The notes under the pieces were generated by a model. It was not told the origin of the DNA, searched no databases, and saw only the letters and a program-made list of their open reading frames with translations. A stretch of DNA of 64,000 nt from JBASEY01 sp964404285. Lineage in GTDB: Bacteria; CSSED10-310. A program made the translations under genes and the position numbers. Shown here one piece after another: positions 37,094-46,587 of this stretch (position 1 is the first letter of the stretch; each line of letters starts with the position of its first letter). Where the stretch lies: assembly GCA_964404285.1 (NCBI GenBank), contig CAYOJK010000012.1, positions 11,590 through 75,589 on the forward strand, given 5' to 3'.

Positions 37094-40000
37094 TTAATTA
37101 ACAGATCGCCGAAGTGTATCCTGATAGATTTCTTTCAAGCGTTCATAAAATACATTTTCGGGTTCTTTGTTCAAAGCTTTTTCCAGAACATTCAAAGCTT
37201 CTTCTGTTCGTTTGATTCGATGCAGATATTGCGACTGAGTTGCCCAGACATCGGCAGCATCAGGGTTCATAACAACAAGATAATCGACTAATTTCCCCGC
37301 CAAATCCCAATCTTCATCTGCCATGGCGGTCTGTGACGATTCCTGAACAAATAGTGAAAGACGTCTGTCAATACCTTTGTAAAACGGATATTTAGCTCGT
37401 AACTGATCAAGTTTCTTTACCACTTGAACAGGTGACATAGTAGAAACCGTATCATGTAACTCCAGATAATCTTGACGGGCCTTCTGAATGCGCTCCAACG
37501 AAAAGCCCGATTCATTCGATGCCCACCATTGTTGCCAAGCCTCTTTGTCCCACCCATAATTCACTCCGCTGTATTCAGCCATGAACTCGGAAACAAGTTC
37601 GACAGTATCTAACGGAGAAACCTCTCGAGGCGCCGTATCCAAAGAATCTATCAAAACTGGAAAACCGCTTTTTTCACCCATCTTTATTAGCCCAATAGCA
37701 GAAGAAACACGGACAAATGGATTATGGCTCAGCGATAAAAGTTGCAGTGAACCAATAGCAATAGAATCGTTTTGAAGAATAACCTGATCTCGAGCAAGAT
37801 GATGAATAGCCAAATGAGAATCACTCAGCCCTTTCCTGAAAACCGCTTGGACATTTGCATTTTTCTTTCCGGCCAGAGCTTTTGTCGCAGCATATCTACA
37901 TCCTGGATTCGAGTCGTTGAGAGCCATATTGGCCAGTTTCTGGTCCAGCTCCACACCGTTCAGCTCACCCGCAATCTGCGCTGCCGCCTTACGCACGGAA
38001 GCATCGTCATCCTGAAGATGTTCGGTCACAATATCAACCAATCCGGGAATGTGATGATTGGCCAATTGAATCAAGGCCCATTGACGAGTTTTGGGGTCCA
38101 AATTATCAAGCAAAAGGACAAGTTGCTCGATTGTTTTTGTGTCGACAGAATGCTCCAATATTATAATGCCAAGACCTTCTTCAATCGTGCGGCGAAAAGA
38201 GTCGTGACCACGATTGATGGCTTTTATGATCACCGGTATCGCATCCGTCCCTTTATCTATCACAAAACTCAATGCGTGATTACATTTAAACGGATCTCCT
38301 GCTCCCAGACGCGATAGTTCCACCCCGCTTTCTAAATCGGTGACCGGGCTCATGTCATAATGCAGGTGACGGGAATGGGCCTGTTGATCCGAGAAATACA
38401 ATTCCGGCGCCAAAGGTGTGTCGATGCCGATTTCACCAAATCGATGGCTCCATATTGTGTTGTTTGATTCTGGACCGGAATTGTTTTTGTTGGAAACATC
38501 TTCGTAAATATCTTTACCCCTGTGGTCAATAAACATACCGATGATATAACCGGTATCCTGAAACGTATTGACAACGGAGCCTCGACTGAATGGACCACCT
38601 GAATATCGATCAAAACCTTTGTAATCAAGAAATAGTCCTAGTGAGAACGGTTGTCGGGCATGGCCCTGACCGTATGCTCCAACCAAAATGTATTCATCAT
38701 CTCCCTCGTAATCCAAACAAACACCTGTCGAATGATTGACAGCTACAGCTTGTGAGGTGTCTCCAGCTAAATATCTATCAAAACCCTTTAAATCTATAAT
38801 AGCCGCTGAACTCCAATCCACTGCGGCTCCCTGTGAATAGTCCCCGGCATGGTAATAGTCATCCCCACTACAATCCAGAAGTAACCCCATAGAGCCAAAT
38901 CGGGCTGCACCCTGACTGAATTGACCAGCAAGATATTGATCATCACCTTTGCCATCGATCAAAAAACCTATTCCCCCATAATAATTGACGCCATCAGTTG
39001 AGTTTACAGAAGAAAAACCGGCCGCGGCGCCTTGTGTCAAAACGCCGTTTGAACGCTGCTCGGATGAAGCCGGATCGATTCCGGCAGCGTATGTATCGTG
39101 CCCTGCAATATTGATCAATAAACCCAGACCGAGTGTCGAGCCGAAACCCTGACCTATACTTTGACAGATAGTCGTGTCATCACCTTCAAGATCAACGGAT
39201 ACGCCGATGCCAAAAACGGCTGCGCCTTGACAAAATGTCTCAGCATGATAGATGTCATCGCCTCGCTCATCATATAAAAACCCGACTCCCCCTATAGCTG
39301 CGCCCTGAGATAATGGACCACTGCGATAGGTATCTTTTCCTTCCCAATCAAACAGCATTCCTATACCCAAAATAGCGGCTCCAACAGAACCTGGACTCAT
39401 GTTTTCATATACATCGTTCCCTGCGATATCTATTAAAACAGATATGCTGCTTCTAGATTCGATACAACCTCCGGCATTGTTTAAATAAATATCGTTACCT
39501 CCAAGGTCTATCAATAATGCAGCATCATCCGCATGAGTATTGATGCCGGCGCCTGCAACGACAATTCTGCCTATTGGAGAATAAAAATTTAATAAAATTT
39601 CTTCGTGGCGTATGGGTATTTTTGTGGCGACAGATTGAAGGATTGGACGAGCGATGACGACTGCTTCCGTCAAAATATTTGCAGCATAAAACAATTTACT
39701 GAAATTGACTTTTGCCATCAATTGGAGATTTCTGGACCATTCCGGATTGCCATCGGATAGAAATAAATGACCGTCACCAAAAGATGGGTCCGAAATGATC
39801 GAAATAAACGAATCCTCCAGCAATTTGATTTCTTCAGCATTTAATGCAAACAAAGCCTCCTTGTGCAACATAGACGCGACTGTCAGGGCCTGAACAAGTA
39901 TGCTGACAGCCTCCTCGAGATCCGTTGGCCATTGGGCAATCTCCTTTTCAAGATAAGACCTATATCGCGCCTCGATAACGCCTCTGTGATGGTTTGCCTG

Positions 40001-40405
40001 GAGCCTTTCTAAAGCATCCACAAGACTTTTTGCTTCCGGCACAAAAGGTTTATGATCTACTGTGCTGATATGCAGCATTTCATAGGCTGAGTCCAGCAAA
40101 CTTTCCGGAGAAATTCTTCCTTTTAAACCACGAAATCGTGCTCCAAAAACATGGGCCAACGGAACAATATAAAAAGGATTGACCATGGCATCCACTAACA
40201 CCGGCTGCCTGCCTGCCATGATCAAACCTGATTCCCAAGGTTCAGGAATAACGATATCGGACCGCAAGGTTCCAACCTGTTCAAACGCATCGTCCAAAAC
40301 AGAAACCTGCACGCTGTCCTCAGAATGAACACAAACAGCAATCAAAAGAAAGATGATTGCCCATCCTGGATTGCGCTTAAGATGATTACAAAAAAAATCT
40401 GACAT
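37094..40405 (-). CDS. Giant exported protein: Gly-Asp-Tyr repeats, HEAT repeats, TPR tail
   Basis: 1103 residues with a signal segment at about 13-28. Residues about 280-660 contain about 12 copies of a GxDxY turn (GGNDIY, AGNDVY, EGKDTY, RGDDIY, AGHDTY, KGDDQY, SGDDYY and others), spaced 20 to 45 residues apart. They alternate with SQGAA/FCQGAA and short Gly-rich beta segments. This suggests a stacked beta-solenoid whose Asp side chains could bind Ca. A HEAT-like helical region spans about 740-920 (VDIVTEHLQDDDASVRKAA). A TPR-like tail spans about 1030-1100. No enzymatic motif. It precedes dacA in an apparent operon, so an envelope scaffold or surface role is likely. Confidence 0.75.
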   Translation of the reverse strand: MSDFFCNHLKRNPGWAIIFLLIAVCVHSEDSVQVSVLDDAFEQVGTLRSDIVIPEPWESGLIMAGRQPVLVDAMVNPFYIVPLAHVFGARFRGLKGRISPESLLDSAYEMLHISTVDHKPFVPEAKSLVDALERLQANHHRGVIEARYRSYLEKEIAQWPTDLEEAVSILVQALTVASMLHKEALFALNAEEIKLLEDSFISIISDPSFGDGHLFLSDGNPEWSRNLQLMAKVNFSKLFYAANILTEAVVIARPILQSVATKIPIRHEEILLNFYSPIGRIVVAGAGINTHADDAALLIDLGGNDIYLNNAGGCIESRSSISVLIDIAGNDVYENMSPGSVGAAILGIGMLFDWEGKDTYRSGPLSQGAAIGGVGFLYDERGDDIYHAETFCQGAAVFGIGVSVDLEGDDTTICQSIGQGFGSTLGLGLLINIAGHDTYAAGIDPASSEQRSNGVLTQGAAAGFSSVNSTDGVNYYGGIGFLIDGKGDDQYLAGQFSQGAARFGSMGLLLDCSGDDYYHAGDYSQGAAVDWSSAAIIDLKGFDRYLAGDTSQAVAVNHSTGVCLDYEGDDEYILVGAYGQGHARQPFSLGLFLDYKGFDRYSGGPFSRGSVVNTFQDTGYIIGMFIDHRGKDIYEDVSNKNNSGPESNNTIWSHRFGEIGIDTPLAPELYFSDQQAHSRHLHYDMSPVTDLESGVELSRLGAGDPFKCNHALSFVIDKGTDAIPVIIKAINRGHDSFRRTIEEGLGIIILEHSVDTKTIEQLVLLLDNLDPKTRQWALIQLANHHIPGLVDIVTEHLQDDDASVRKAAAQIAGELNGVELDQKLANMALNDSNPGCRYAATKALAGKKNANVQAVFRKGLSDSHLAIHHLARDQVILQNDSIAIGSLQLLSLSHNPFVRVSSAIGLIKMGEKSGFPVLIDSLDTAPREVSPLDTVELVSEFMAEYSGVNYGWDKEAWQQWWASNESGFSLERIQKARQDYLELHDTVSTMSPVQVVKKLDQLRAKYPFYKGIDRRLSLFVQESSQTAMADEDWDLAGKLVDYLVVMNPDAADVWATQSQYLHRIKRTEEALNVLEKALNKEPENVFYERLKEIYQDTLRRSVN

Positions 40406-40456
40406 TCCACCACTTCCAGCATTGTCATCTGGTCAGCTCATCGTTATCAGTTTAAA

Positions 40457-41641
40457 TTATTCCGCGGATTCTATCAATGTTACAACGTGAAGTGAGCGTT
40501 TTGCCATTTCGTCCACAAACCAGTCCGGCACAATAGAACGCTCAAGATAATGAACACCTGCACCTAAAATACCCTGTGCTAACGCTTCAGCAACTATTGC
40601 AGCAGAAAAAGCCGTCGTTCGCGCCATCGCAGAAAAACCAGTTTTCGAATCCTGAATATCTACCAGATCCTGAACCATCGTTACCGGCCGACCATCGAGT
40701 TTGCCCTTGGCTACTACCCGCAAAACAAGTAAATCAGGCTCATTCGGGTAATCCCAGTAAGATGACGCTAAAACATGAAACAGGTCACGAGGCACAACAT
40801 CTTGACCGGCAACATGTACCGGATTCAACTGCAACATCCCCATATCGATCATCGTGCGAATCGTATCGTAATGGCCGGGATATCGGACGGTTTTATAGCC
40901 ATAAGACGTCACCCTGCCTTGGAAACTAATCGGTCCGGTCGAGGTTCCTCCGCTGGTTAGAAAAGCCTCACACTGTCCCACCGGTTCCGGTAAAACCAGG
41001 TTTTCTTTTTCAGTAAAGGCCGGAACAGAAACAATTTGGCCATGCCGTATTTCTGAACAGTTCCCGGTGTACTCGTTCGTCAAACCAGCAATCGAAAAAA
41101 CCAGTTTATACCCTAGAGGCAAATTCCGTGAGACCGGTAAACCACCACAATACATCTGTATCGAGTCACAATCGATGTGTTGGATGGCTCTTGCCGCCAA
41201 GATATTTGCCGTTCCAGGCGCTATCCCACAATCGGGAACAATGCCTATGTTTCTCTGTTTCGCTTCATCATGCAGCATGTGCTGCTTCATGACCACATCC
41301 GTGTTGCCTCCCATGTCACAAAAATGTGCGCCGGCAGCCAAGGACGCCCTGGACAAATCATAATTCAACGCATAGTGCGCTGCGCCACAACAAACAGTGA
41401 CATTGTGATCACTCAGCATCTGAATGACATCCTCTGTTCGGGATGCGTCAAGCGTGACAGGAACAGCTTTACTGCTCCCCGTCAGCGTGTTGACACCGGC
41501 AGCCGCCTGTTCAACTGTCTGCCGATGCAAATCCACCATCACAACTTTTTCTGCATGACCAAATCGTACAAGATCATAAGCTTCGGCAATACCTTGCATA
41601 CCACAACCAATCACCGCGTAAATAGGATCATTCTTTTTCAT
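40457..41641 (-). CDS. Saccharopine dehydrogenase-like oxidoreductase (lysine 6-dehydrogenase-like)
   Basis: 394 residues. The N-terminus YAVIGCGMQGIAEAYDLVRFG is a Rossmann nucleotide-binding loop, followed by VVMVDLHRQTVEQ and the saccharopine dehydrogenase signature around AGAHFCDMGGNTDVV and IVPDCGIAPGTANILA. The family includes saccharopine and carboxynorspermidine dehydrogenases and lysine 6-dehydrogenase; GIAPGTANILAARA is closest to the last group by eye. The reaction would be NAD(P)-dependent oxidation or reduction at an amine carbon. No other lysine or polyamine gene is nearby, so the substrate is open. Confidence 0.75.
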   Translation of the reverse strand: MKKNDPIYAVIGCGMQGIAEAYDLVRFGHAEKVVMVDLHRQTVEQAAAGVNTLTGSSKAVPVTLDASRTEDVIQMLSDHNVTVCCGAAHYALNYDLSRASLAAGAHFCDMGGNTDVVMKQHMLHDEAKQRNIGIVPDCGIAPGTANILAARAIQHIDCDSIQMYCGGLPVSRNLPLGYKLVFSIAGLTNEYTGNCSEIRHGQIVSVPAFTEKENLVLPEPVGQCEAFLTSGGTSTGPISFQGRVTSYGYKTVRYPGHYDTIRTMIDMGMLQLNPVHVAGQDVVPRDLFHVLASSYWDYPNEPDLLVLRVVAKGKLDGRPVTMVQDLVDIQDSKTGFSAMARTTAFSAAIVAEALAQGILGAGVHYLERSIVPDWFVDEMAKRSLHVVTLIESAE

Positions 41642-41821
41642 AAAACCTTTTTTAACTCCATGTGTTTCCCCTGGTTTACTCAGTATCTGAAAAACCTTAA
41701 CCCGTCAAGATAACCAACACAAAGTCTCCACCTACTACCAGATAGGCATCACGTCGGAAATTACTGAAACGCCTTATCGAGTAATTGAAAAACAGCCGTA
41801 AATCTCATACAGTAGTAAACG

Positions 41822-43015
41822 ATGATGCCGACTTATCAATCTTATATTTTTTACGGAATGATCGGCGCCTCGCGCGCCATGAAAGATATGTTCCGACGTA
41901 TTGAACGGTATGCTCCAACTGATGCCCCTGTCGTCATTACCGGCGAAACCGGATCGGGCAAAGAAATGGTTGCACGAGCTTTGCATACGTTCAGCAATAG
42001 GCGAAACAACGCTTTTGTCGCTATCAATTGCACCGCGCTACATGAAGAACTGCTTGAATCAGAATTGTTCGGACATGAAAGGGGAGCGTTTACCGGAGCT
42101 ATCAAAACGCATCGTGGCCGTTTTGAACGCGCTCATCACGGAACTCTTTTTCTGGATGAAATCGGAGATATGCCGCTCAGTATCCAGGTCAAAATACTTC
42201 GGGTTCTTGAAGAGCGAAAATTTGAGCGTATCGGTGGAGAAACCTTGATCCCGGTCGATGTGCGTGTTGTTGCTGCCACCAATGTTCACCTAGAAAAACT
42301 TGTAGCTGCCGGCCGATTCAGAAGTGATCTATACCATCGACTGGCCGTGTTACGAATTCATGTCCCAGCTCTGCGTGACCGAAAAAACGATATCCCGTTA
42401 TTGATCGATTTTTTCTTGGATATGCTGAACCAGAGATATAAAAAGAATATTCAACAGCTTTCGTCTGAATCGCTACAGTTGTTGTTGGATTACTATTGGC
42501 CGGGCAATGTTCGGGAATTGCGTAATGTTCTGGAACGGGTATATGTTGAAACAGAGGGTAACCGTATCGAGAAAGACGCGTTTAACGAGTGGGTGACCGA
42601 ACGGGATTATTTATCCGCCGGTGCGTGGAGTTTACAGAATGTCGAGTATGGTCGCTTATCGGAGGATGCTCTATCGCCTTATAAAGGCTTTACAGCGAGT
42701 TTGCCTGGAACTCTGCGTGATTGGCCACAACCTTTACCGAAAGCCCTGATTCCTCACCAGGCAGGGTCGGCCTCTGAGAAAATCCCCTACCATGAACCCA
42801 TCCATCCCGGCGCAATTATTGATGGCGAATACCAGGTAATATCGGAGTCATCCCGTCAGAAACCAGCGCCTCCAAAACTGACACCTGAACTTCTGCAAAG
42901 AGCTTACGCTGCACACCAGGGGAATATCACCGCAGCTTCGGAAGCTCTTGGCATCCATAAAGCGACATTTTATCGATACATGAAAAAATTTGGTTTGGAT
43001 CGCGACTCAATGTGA
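41822..43015 (+). CDS. Sigma-54-dependent transcriptional activator without a receiver domain
   Basis: 397 residues. The AAA+ domain begins almost at the N-terminus and is fully intact: Walker A GETGSGKE (about 41-48), the sigma-54-contacting GAFTGA (about 90-95), Walker B GTLFLDEIGDM and the arginine-finger region RSDLYHRL. The C-terminus is a Fis-type helix-turn-helix (AASEALGIHKATFYRYMKK). There is no receiver, GAF or PAS domain, so it may be controlled by a partner protein or by its level, as in PspF. A Pro-rich linker of about 100 residues between AAA+ and HTH is unusually long. It is divergent from the saccharopine-dehydrogenase-like gene. Confidence 0.9.
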   Translation: MMPTYQSYIFYGMIGASRAMKDMFRRIERYAPTDAPVVITGETGSGKEMVARALHTFSNRRNNAFVAINCTALHEELLESELFGHERGAFTGAIKTHRGRFERAHHGTLFLDEIGDMPLSIQVKILRVLEERKFERIGGETLIPVDVRVVAATNVHLEKLVAAGRFRSDLYHRLAVLRIHVPALRDRKNDIPLLIDFFLDMLNQRYKKNIQQLSSESLQLLLDYYWPGNVRELRNVLERVYVETEGNRIEKDAFNEWVTERDYLSAGAWSLQNVEYGRLSEDALSPYKGFTASLPGTLRDWPQPLPKALIPHQAGSASEKIPYHEPIHPGAIIDGEYQVISESSRQKPAPPKLTPELLQRAYAAHQGNITAASEALGIHKATFYRYMKKFGLDRDSM

Positions 43016-43750
43016 CGTTTCGATGCGCTGAACCATAGTGTCCCGAATAATTGAAAGATCTTTTTCGATCTCTTCCCGTTCTTTACCGGCGGTTGAAACA
43101 GGAGGATCGATGTGCAGCGTCAACACTCCTGGAGTAATAATCCAATGCTCAGGCCGTAAACGCTCCCAGGAACCGGTTATGGTGACCGGTAAAATTGGAA
43201 CCTGTGACGCTTCCGCTAAATGTAAAGCGCCTTTTTTGAATTTACCGACACTGCCGGTACGCGATCGGGTGCCTTCCGGGAAAATCACGATTGAATTCTC
43301 CCGAAGATGTTCGGCTGCTTTCTGAAGAGACAATCTGGCGCTTTCAGAATTTGCTCTATCGATAGAAATATATCCTCCCCGCTTCATCGCCGCGCCTACT
43401 AACGGAATCTGAAATATTGACTTTTTTGCAATCCAAGCAAATTTGACTGGAAAATACCCTTCGAAAGCAAAAATATCGAACATGCTTTGATGATTGGCGA
43501 CAATCATCATCGATGACGGGGATTCGGGTAGATTTTCCAAGCCGTTGATGACGACTTTGATATCACATAACCATAAGATTGCCCTACCCCAAAAACGGGC
43601 GCCTTTATGAACGATATCACCGCTCCGGGTAAGCGCTGACCCTACCAAAACAACCAGCGCCGTCAAAAAGGTGATTGGCAGCCCAAGACCCCAACCGGCA
43701 AGCGTTCTAATCAGACATGGTTTGGTTTTCTTTTCAGTTTGTTGCGTCAT
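43007..43750 (-). CDS. plsC: 1-acyl-sn-glycerol-3-phosphate acyltransferase
   Basis: 247 residues. Two hydrophobic segments lie near the N-terminus (about 17-38). The acyltransferase motifs are NHQSMFDIFA (NHx4D, about 86) and FPEGTRSR (about 158), the pair that defines PlsC. It adds the second acyl chain to lysophosphatidic acid at the cytoplasmic membrane. The stop overlaps the end of the convergent activator gene by nine bases. A GT2 gene ends two bases upstream, so the two are co-transcribed. Confidence 0.92.
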   Translation of the reverse strand: MTQQTEKKTKPCLIRTLAGWGLGLPITFLTALVVLVGSALTRSGDIVHKGARFWGRAILWLCDIKVVINGLENLPESPSSMMIVANHQSMFDIFAFEGYFPVKFAWIAKKSIFQIPLVGAAMKRGGYISIDRANSESARLSLQKAAEHLRENSIVIFPEGTRSRTGSVGKFKKGALHLAEASQVPILPVTITGSWERLRPEHWIITPGVLTLHIDPPVSTAGKEREEIEKDLSIIRDTMVQRIETSH

Positions 43751-43751
43751 A

Positions 43752-44780
43752 TCATCGGCTTTCTTTTTGTTGACGATGCAGATTGGGCGCTCTTTTTGAA
43801 AATAAACGAGTGATATCAGCGGCTGGAACCGTGGCCCGCGCCATGATTTGTCGCCTTTTTTTCAGCGCTTGAGGAAACAGTTTGAACAAATCCCACCAAG
43901 CACAGACAAGGGAAGGTTCCCGGAACAAAACATGCCCCAACATCATGATTTCAAAACCTAGAAACTCTAGCAAATGAGGAATGAGCGATCGTAATTGCTC
44001 ATTTTTCAACAGGGTCAGGTAGCGATTACGATAAGATAACCGACGGAAAAACAAGGGTTGTTTTTTTCGTTTTCGAGGTGAAAACCCGCGAACGTGGTAT
44101 CCTGTCGCATCAGGAATATAGGCAAACGTCCATCCTCTTGACCAAGCTCTCCAGCTTAAATCCACAACATCACGATAAATTTTGAAGGTTTTGTCGAAGT
44201 ATTCACCGTCGATAGCGATATCTTCAAGCATTGTTCGGCGATACAAGGGCGCTGACCCGTCCGGGCCGAATACCGGTCCCGGCTTATCAAACGAGCCATC
44301 GTCAAAAGACTCTTGATAACGATCGAAGTTGCGTCGGCTTCGAGTCATCAGAATGCCCGTCGTATCGATATAGCGGTTGTCCGGCGCAGGGACATCGCCG
44401 GCAGGATCCAGGATTTTCCACAACTTACCCTGGACACCACCCAGCTTTTCATCTGCATCGATACCATCGACCATCCTTTGCAAAAAATCAGGATCGATAA
44501 ACACGTCGGAATTCAGCAACAACACAAGCTCACTAGTGGTTTCACGAATACCTATATTGTGGCCGCCACAATACCACTCATTTGATGCATTACGAATAAT
44601 TCTGACTTGCGGACGATTGGCTTCCACCCATTCAGGGGAACCATCACCCGATGCGTTATCGATGACGACGCATTCAAAATCCGTATATGTCTGATTTAAC
44701 ACTGCGTCCACGCACCGCGGCAGAAAACGCATTTCATTTGTGTTCAATATGTTTACCGTTACACGCGCCACGCTGAACAT
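43752..44780 (-). CDS. Family 2 glycosyltransferase (rhamnosyltransferase-like)
   Basis: 342 residues. The GT-A fold opens with VTVNILNTNEMRFLPRCVDAVLNQTYTD (motif spread over residues 7-34), followed by FECVVIDNASGDGS and the metal site in LLLNSDVFIDPDF (about 90). A later FKIYRDVVDLSWRAW segment occupies the place of the catalytic base in rhamnosyltransferase-like enzymes. It transfers a nucleotide sugar onto a surface glycan at the inner membrane. The acceptor is unknown. It is two bases from plsC. Confidence 0.88.
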   Translation of the reverse strand: MFSVARVTVNILNTNEMRFLPRCVDAVLNQTYTDFECVVIDNASGDGSPEWVEANRPQVRIIRNASNEWYCGGHNIGIRETTSELVLLLNSDVFIDPDFLQRMVDGIDADEKLGGVQGKLWKILDPAGDVPAPDNRYIDTTGILMTRSRRNFDRYQESFDDGSFDKPGPVFGPDGSAPLYRRTMLEDIAIDGEYFDKTFKIYRDVVDLSWRAWSRGWTFAYIPDATGYHVRGFSPRKRKKQPLFFRRLSYRNRYLTLLKNEQLRSLIPHLLEFLGFEIMMLGHVLFREPSLVCAWWDLFKLFPQALKKRRQIMARATVPAADITRLFSKRAPNLHRQQKESR

Positions 44781-44871
44781 TATGCCTGAACAGCAAAGAA
44801 GATCAAAACATTTTTATATCGAAAGATCACCATAAAGCGAAAAACACATGCATCCAAAGACAGGAATATGT

Positions 44872-46587
44872 ATGATCGACTTTATGAAAAGGCTGGTTGC
44901 ATTGCTGACATTTAGTATGGTTTTTACAGGGTCGATGATCTTCCACAACATATCGACGCTTCCGGGCAACCTTCACGGTGATGAAATTCACTACCTTGTC
45001 ATTACTTCCAGCCTGTTAAACGATGGTGATCTAGATGTTCAAAACAATTATTCATCCCAAGAACTAAGACCACTAGGTGTAACCCATGTAACGCCTCATC
45101 TGATTTATAGCGCTTCCGGACGAGCTATCAGTTCACATGAACCCGGTTTACCCGCATTGCTCACGTTGCCATTTTTCCTTGGCGGACGCCACGGTGTCAT
45201 CCTATTTTTGACTCTGCTCTCAAGTTTTGCCGCGATGCAAGTCTATTTCCTTGCTTTGCACTTTGGTGTTACACGCTGGAAAGCCGCTCTGGCAACCTTG
45301 ATAACCGCCTTTAATCTTCCATTTATCATGATCAGCGGCAAAGTGTTTCCCGATAGCATCGCCGCGCTTTTTTTACCGTTAGCTTTTCGATGGATGCTGC
45401 TAGACCGGCGCTTCTCCCGCTTTGTCGCCGGCAGCATCTTACTGGCGCTTCTTCCCTGGATGCATATCAAATTCACTTTTTTCACCGTGATTATTTTACT
45501 GATATTTCTTTTTAAACGGTGTTACACGTTTAAACAGCTTCTGTTTGTCTTGTCACCACTTCTGATCAGCGGCATCGGTTTTATCCGGCTGCAATATTCG
45601 TTATTCGGCGAGCTGTTTTACGTTTTACGGGTCAAGGCCGGCGGATTTGGCAACCCGTTGACGGGGATGTTGGGGCTTCTGTTCGATCGCGAAGCTGGCT
45701 TGATGGTGTTTGCGCCGGTTTTGATGCTGGCTTTTTGTGGCTTATTATTCCGTTGGAAACGATCGTGCTATCTGAATATCGCGGCTGTAATCGTCATTTT
45801 ATTTTGGATCATTTCAGGATCATGGATCGATTGGCATAGCGGGCATTGTCCGCCGGCTAGATATCTTATCCCGTTACTGCCTTTTCTAGGTCTTTTTCTT
45901 GCTTTGGAGTTAAGCGCTCCTCAATCAGCGCGAACCCTGCTTCTGTCTTTATTTTTGTGGAGCGTAACGGTGTTGCAAATAGCCGGTGTTCTGTTGACTG
46001 TTCCCGAAATGGCAATTGTTCACACAGATGGCATCAATCGATTGTGGCATCATTTTCTACCGGCTTCATTGGAGCATGCTGCGCCGTCGCTATTGAATCC
46101 GACGCCTGGGACGACTTGGAGCATGATTGGGGCGCTGTTATTGTTTTCAAGCTGTTGTGCAGCGATGTTTTTTCTTGGAGAAAGTCGGCGATTGCGGTCG
46201 ATCCTTGTAGCCGTTTTTGTCGTTGTTTCTGCTGGAGTTATCGGGATTGGGATAAACCTTGAACGTAGCTATCACCGAAGTCTTTCTGAGATGCCTTTAC
46301 CGGATTATGGTCCTCATCTGATATCTCCAGCCGATGGCACTGCTTGGTGGGGCAGATTTCCCGATCTTGAATGGGGGACAGTTCCTGGAGCTGACGGTTA
46401 TCTTTATGTTATCGAGTTTCCGGATGGCCAAACACTGTCGGTTCCCAAATACGGTTCCACTCAGGTTCTTATTACAGAGGGAATCGCAGAAACATTATCA
46501 GTAGGGAAATATTGCTGGTATGTCGTTCCATTAAAACAGGGAACTCGAGGTGTGGCTTCTGAAAAAGCCTGTTTTGAGTTATTTTAG
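44872..46587 (+). CDS. GT-C type membrane glycosyltransferase-like protein with C-terminal FN3-like domain
   Basis: 571 residues from the ATG at 44872, which has AGGA six bases upstream; an ATG at 44848 is an alternative. About 11 membrane helices. The first periplasmic loop has LHGDEIHY, matching the acidic catalytic motif of GT-C/PMT-like enzymes that use polyprenyl-phosphate sugars. The last 100 residues (about 470-571) are soluble and look like a fibronectin-type sandwich: SPADG, FPDLEWGTVPGADGY, VGKYCWYVVPL. That domain may hold the glycan substrate outside. Its stop overlaps the convergent lipoprotein gene by four bases. Confidence 0.75.
   Translation: MIDFMKRLVALLTFSMVFTGSMIFHNISTLPGNLHGDEIHYLVITSSLLNDGDLDVQNNYSSQELRPLGVTHVTPHLIYSASGRAISSHEPGLPALLTLPFFLGGRHGVILFLTLLSSFAAMQVYFLALHFGVTRWKAALATLITAFNLPFIMISGKVFPDSIAALFLPLAFRWMLLDRRFSRFVAGSILLALLPWMHIKFTFFTVIILLIFLFKRCYTFKQLLFVLSPLLISGIGFIRLQYSLFGELFYVLRVKAGGFGNPLTGMLGLLFDREAGLMVFAPVLMLAFCGLLFRWKRSCYLNIAAVIVILFWIISGSWIDWHSGHCPPARYLIPLLPFLGLFLALELSAPQSARTLLLSLFLWSVTVLQIAGVLLTVPEMAIVHTDGINRLWHHFLPASLEHAAPSLLNPTPGTTWSMIGALLLFSSCCAAMFFLGESRRLRSILVAVFVVVSAGVIGIGINLERSYHRSLSEMPLPDYGPHLISPADGTAWWGRFPDLEWGTVPGADGYLYVIEFPDGQTLSVPKYGSTQVLITEGIAETLSVGKYCWYVVPLKQGTRGVASEKACFELF

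Noticed and set aside
37581..38317. Plus-strand ORFs within the giant repeat protein gene
   Set aside because: They are antisense to a long continuous coding frame and have no ribosome sites or domains.
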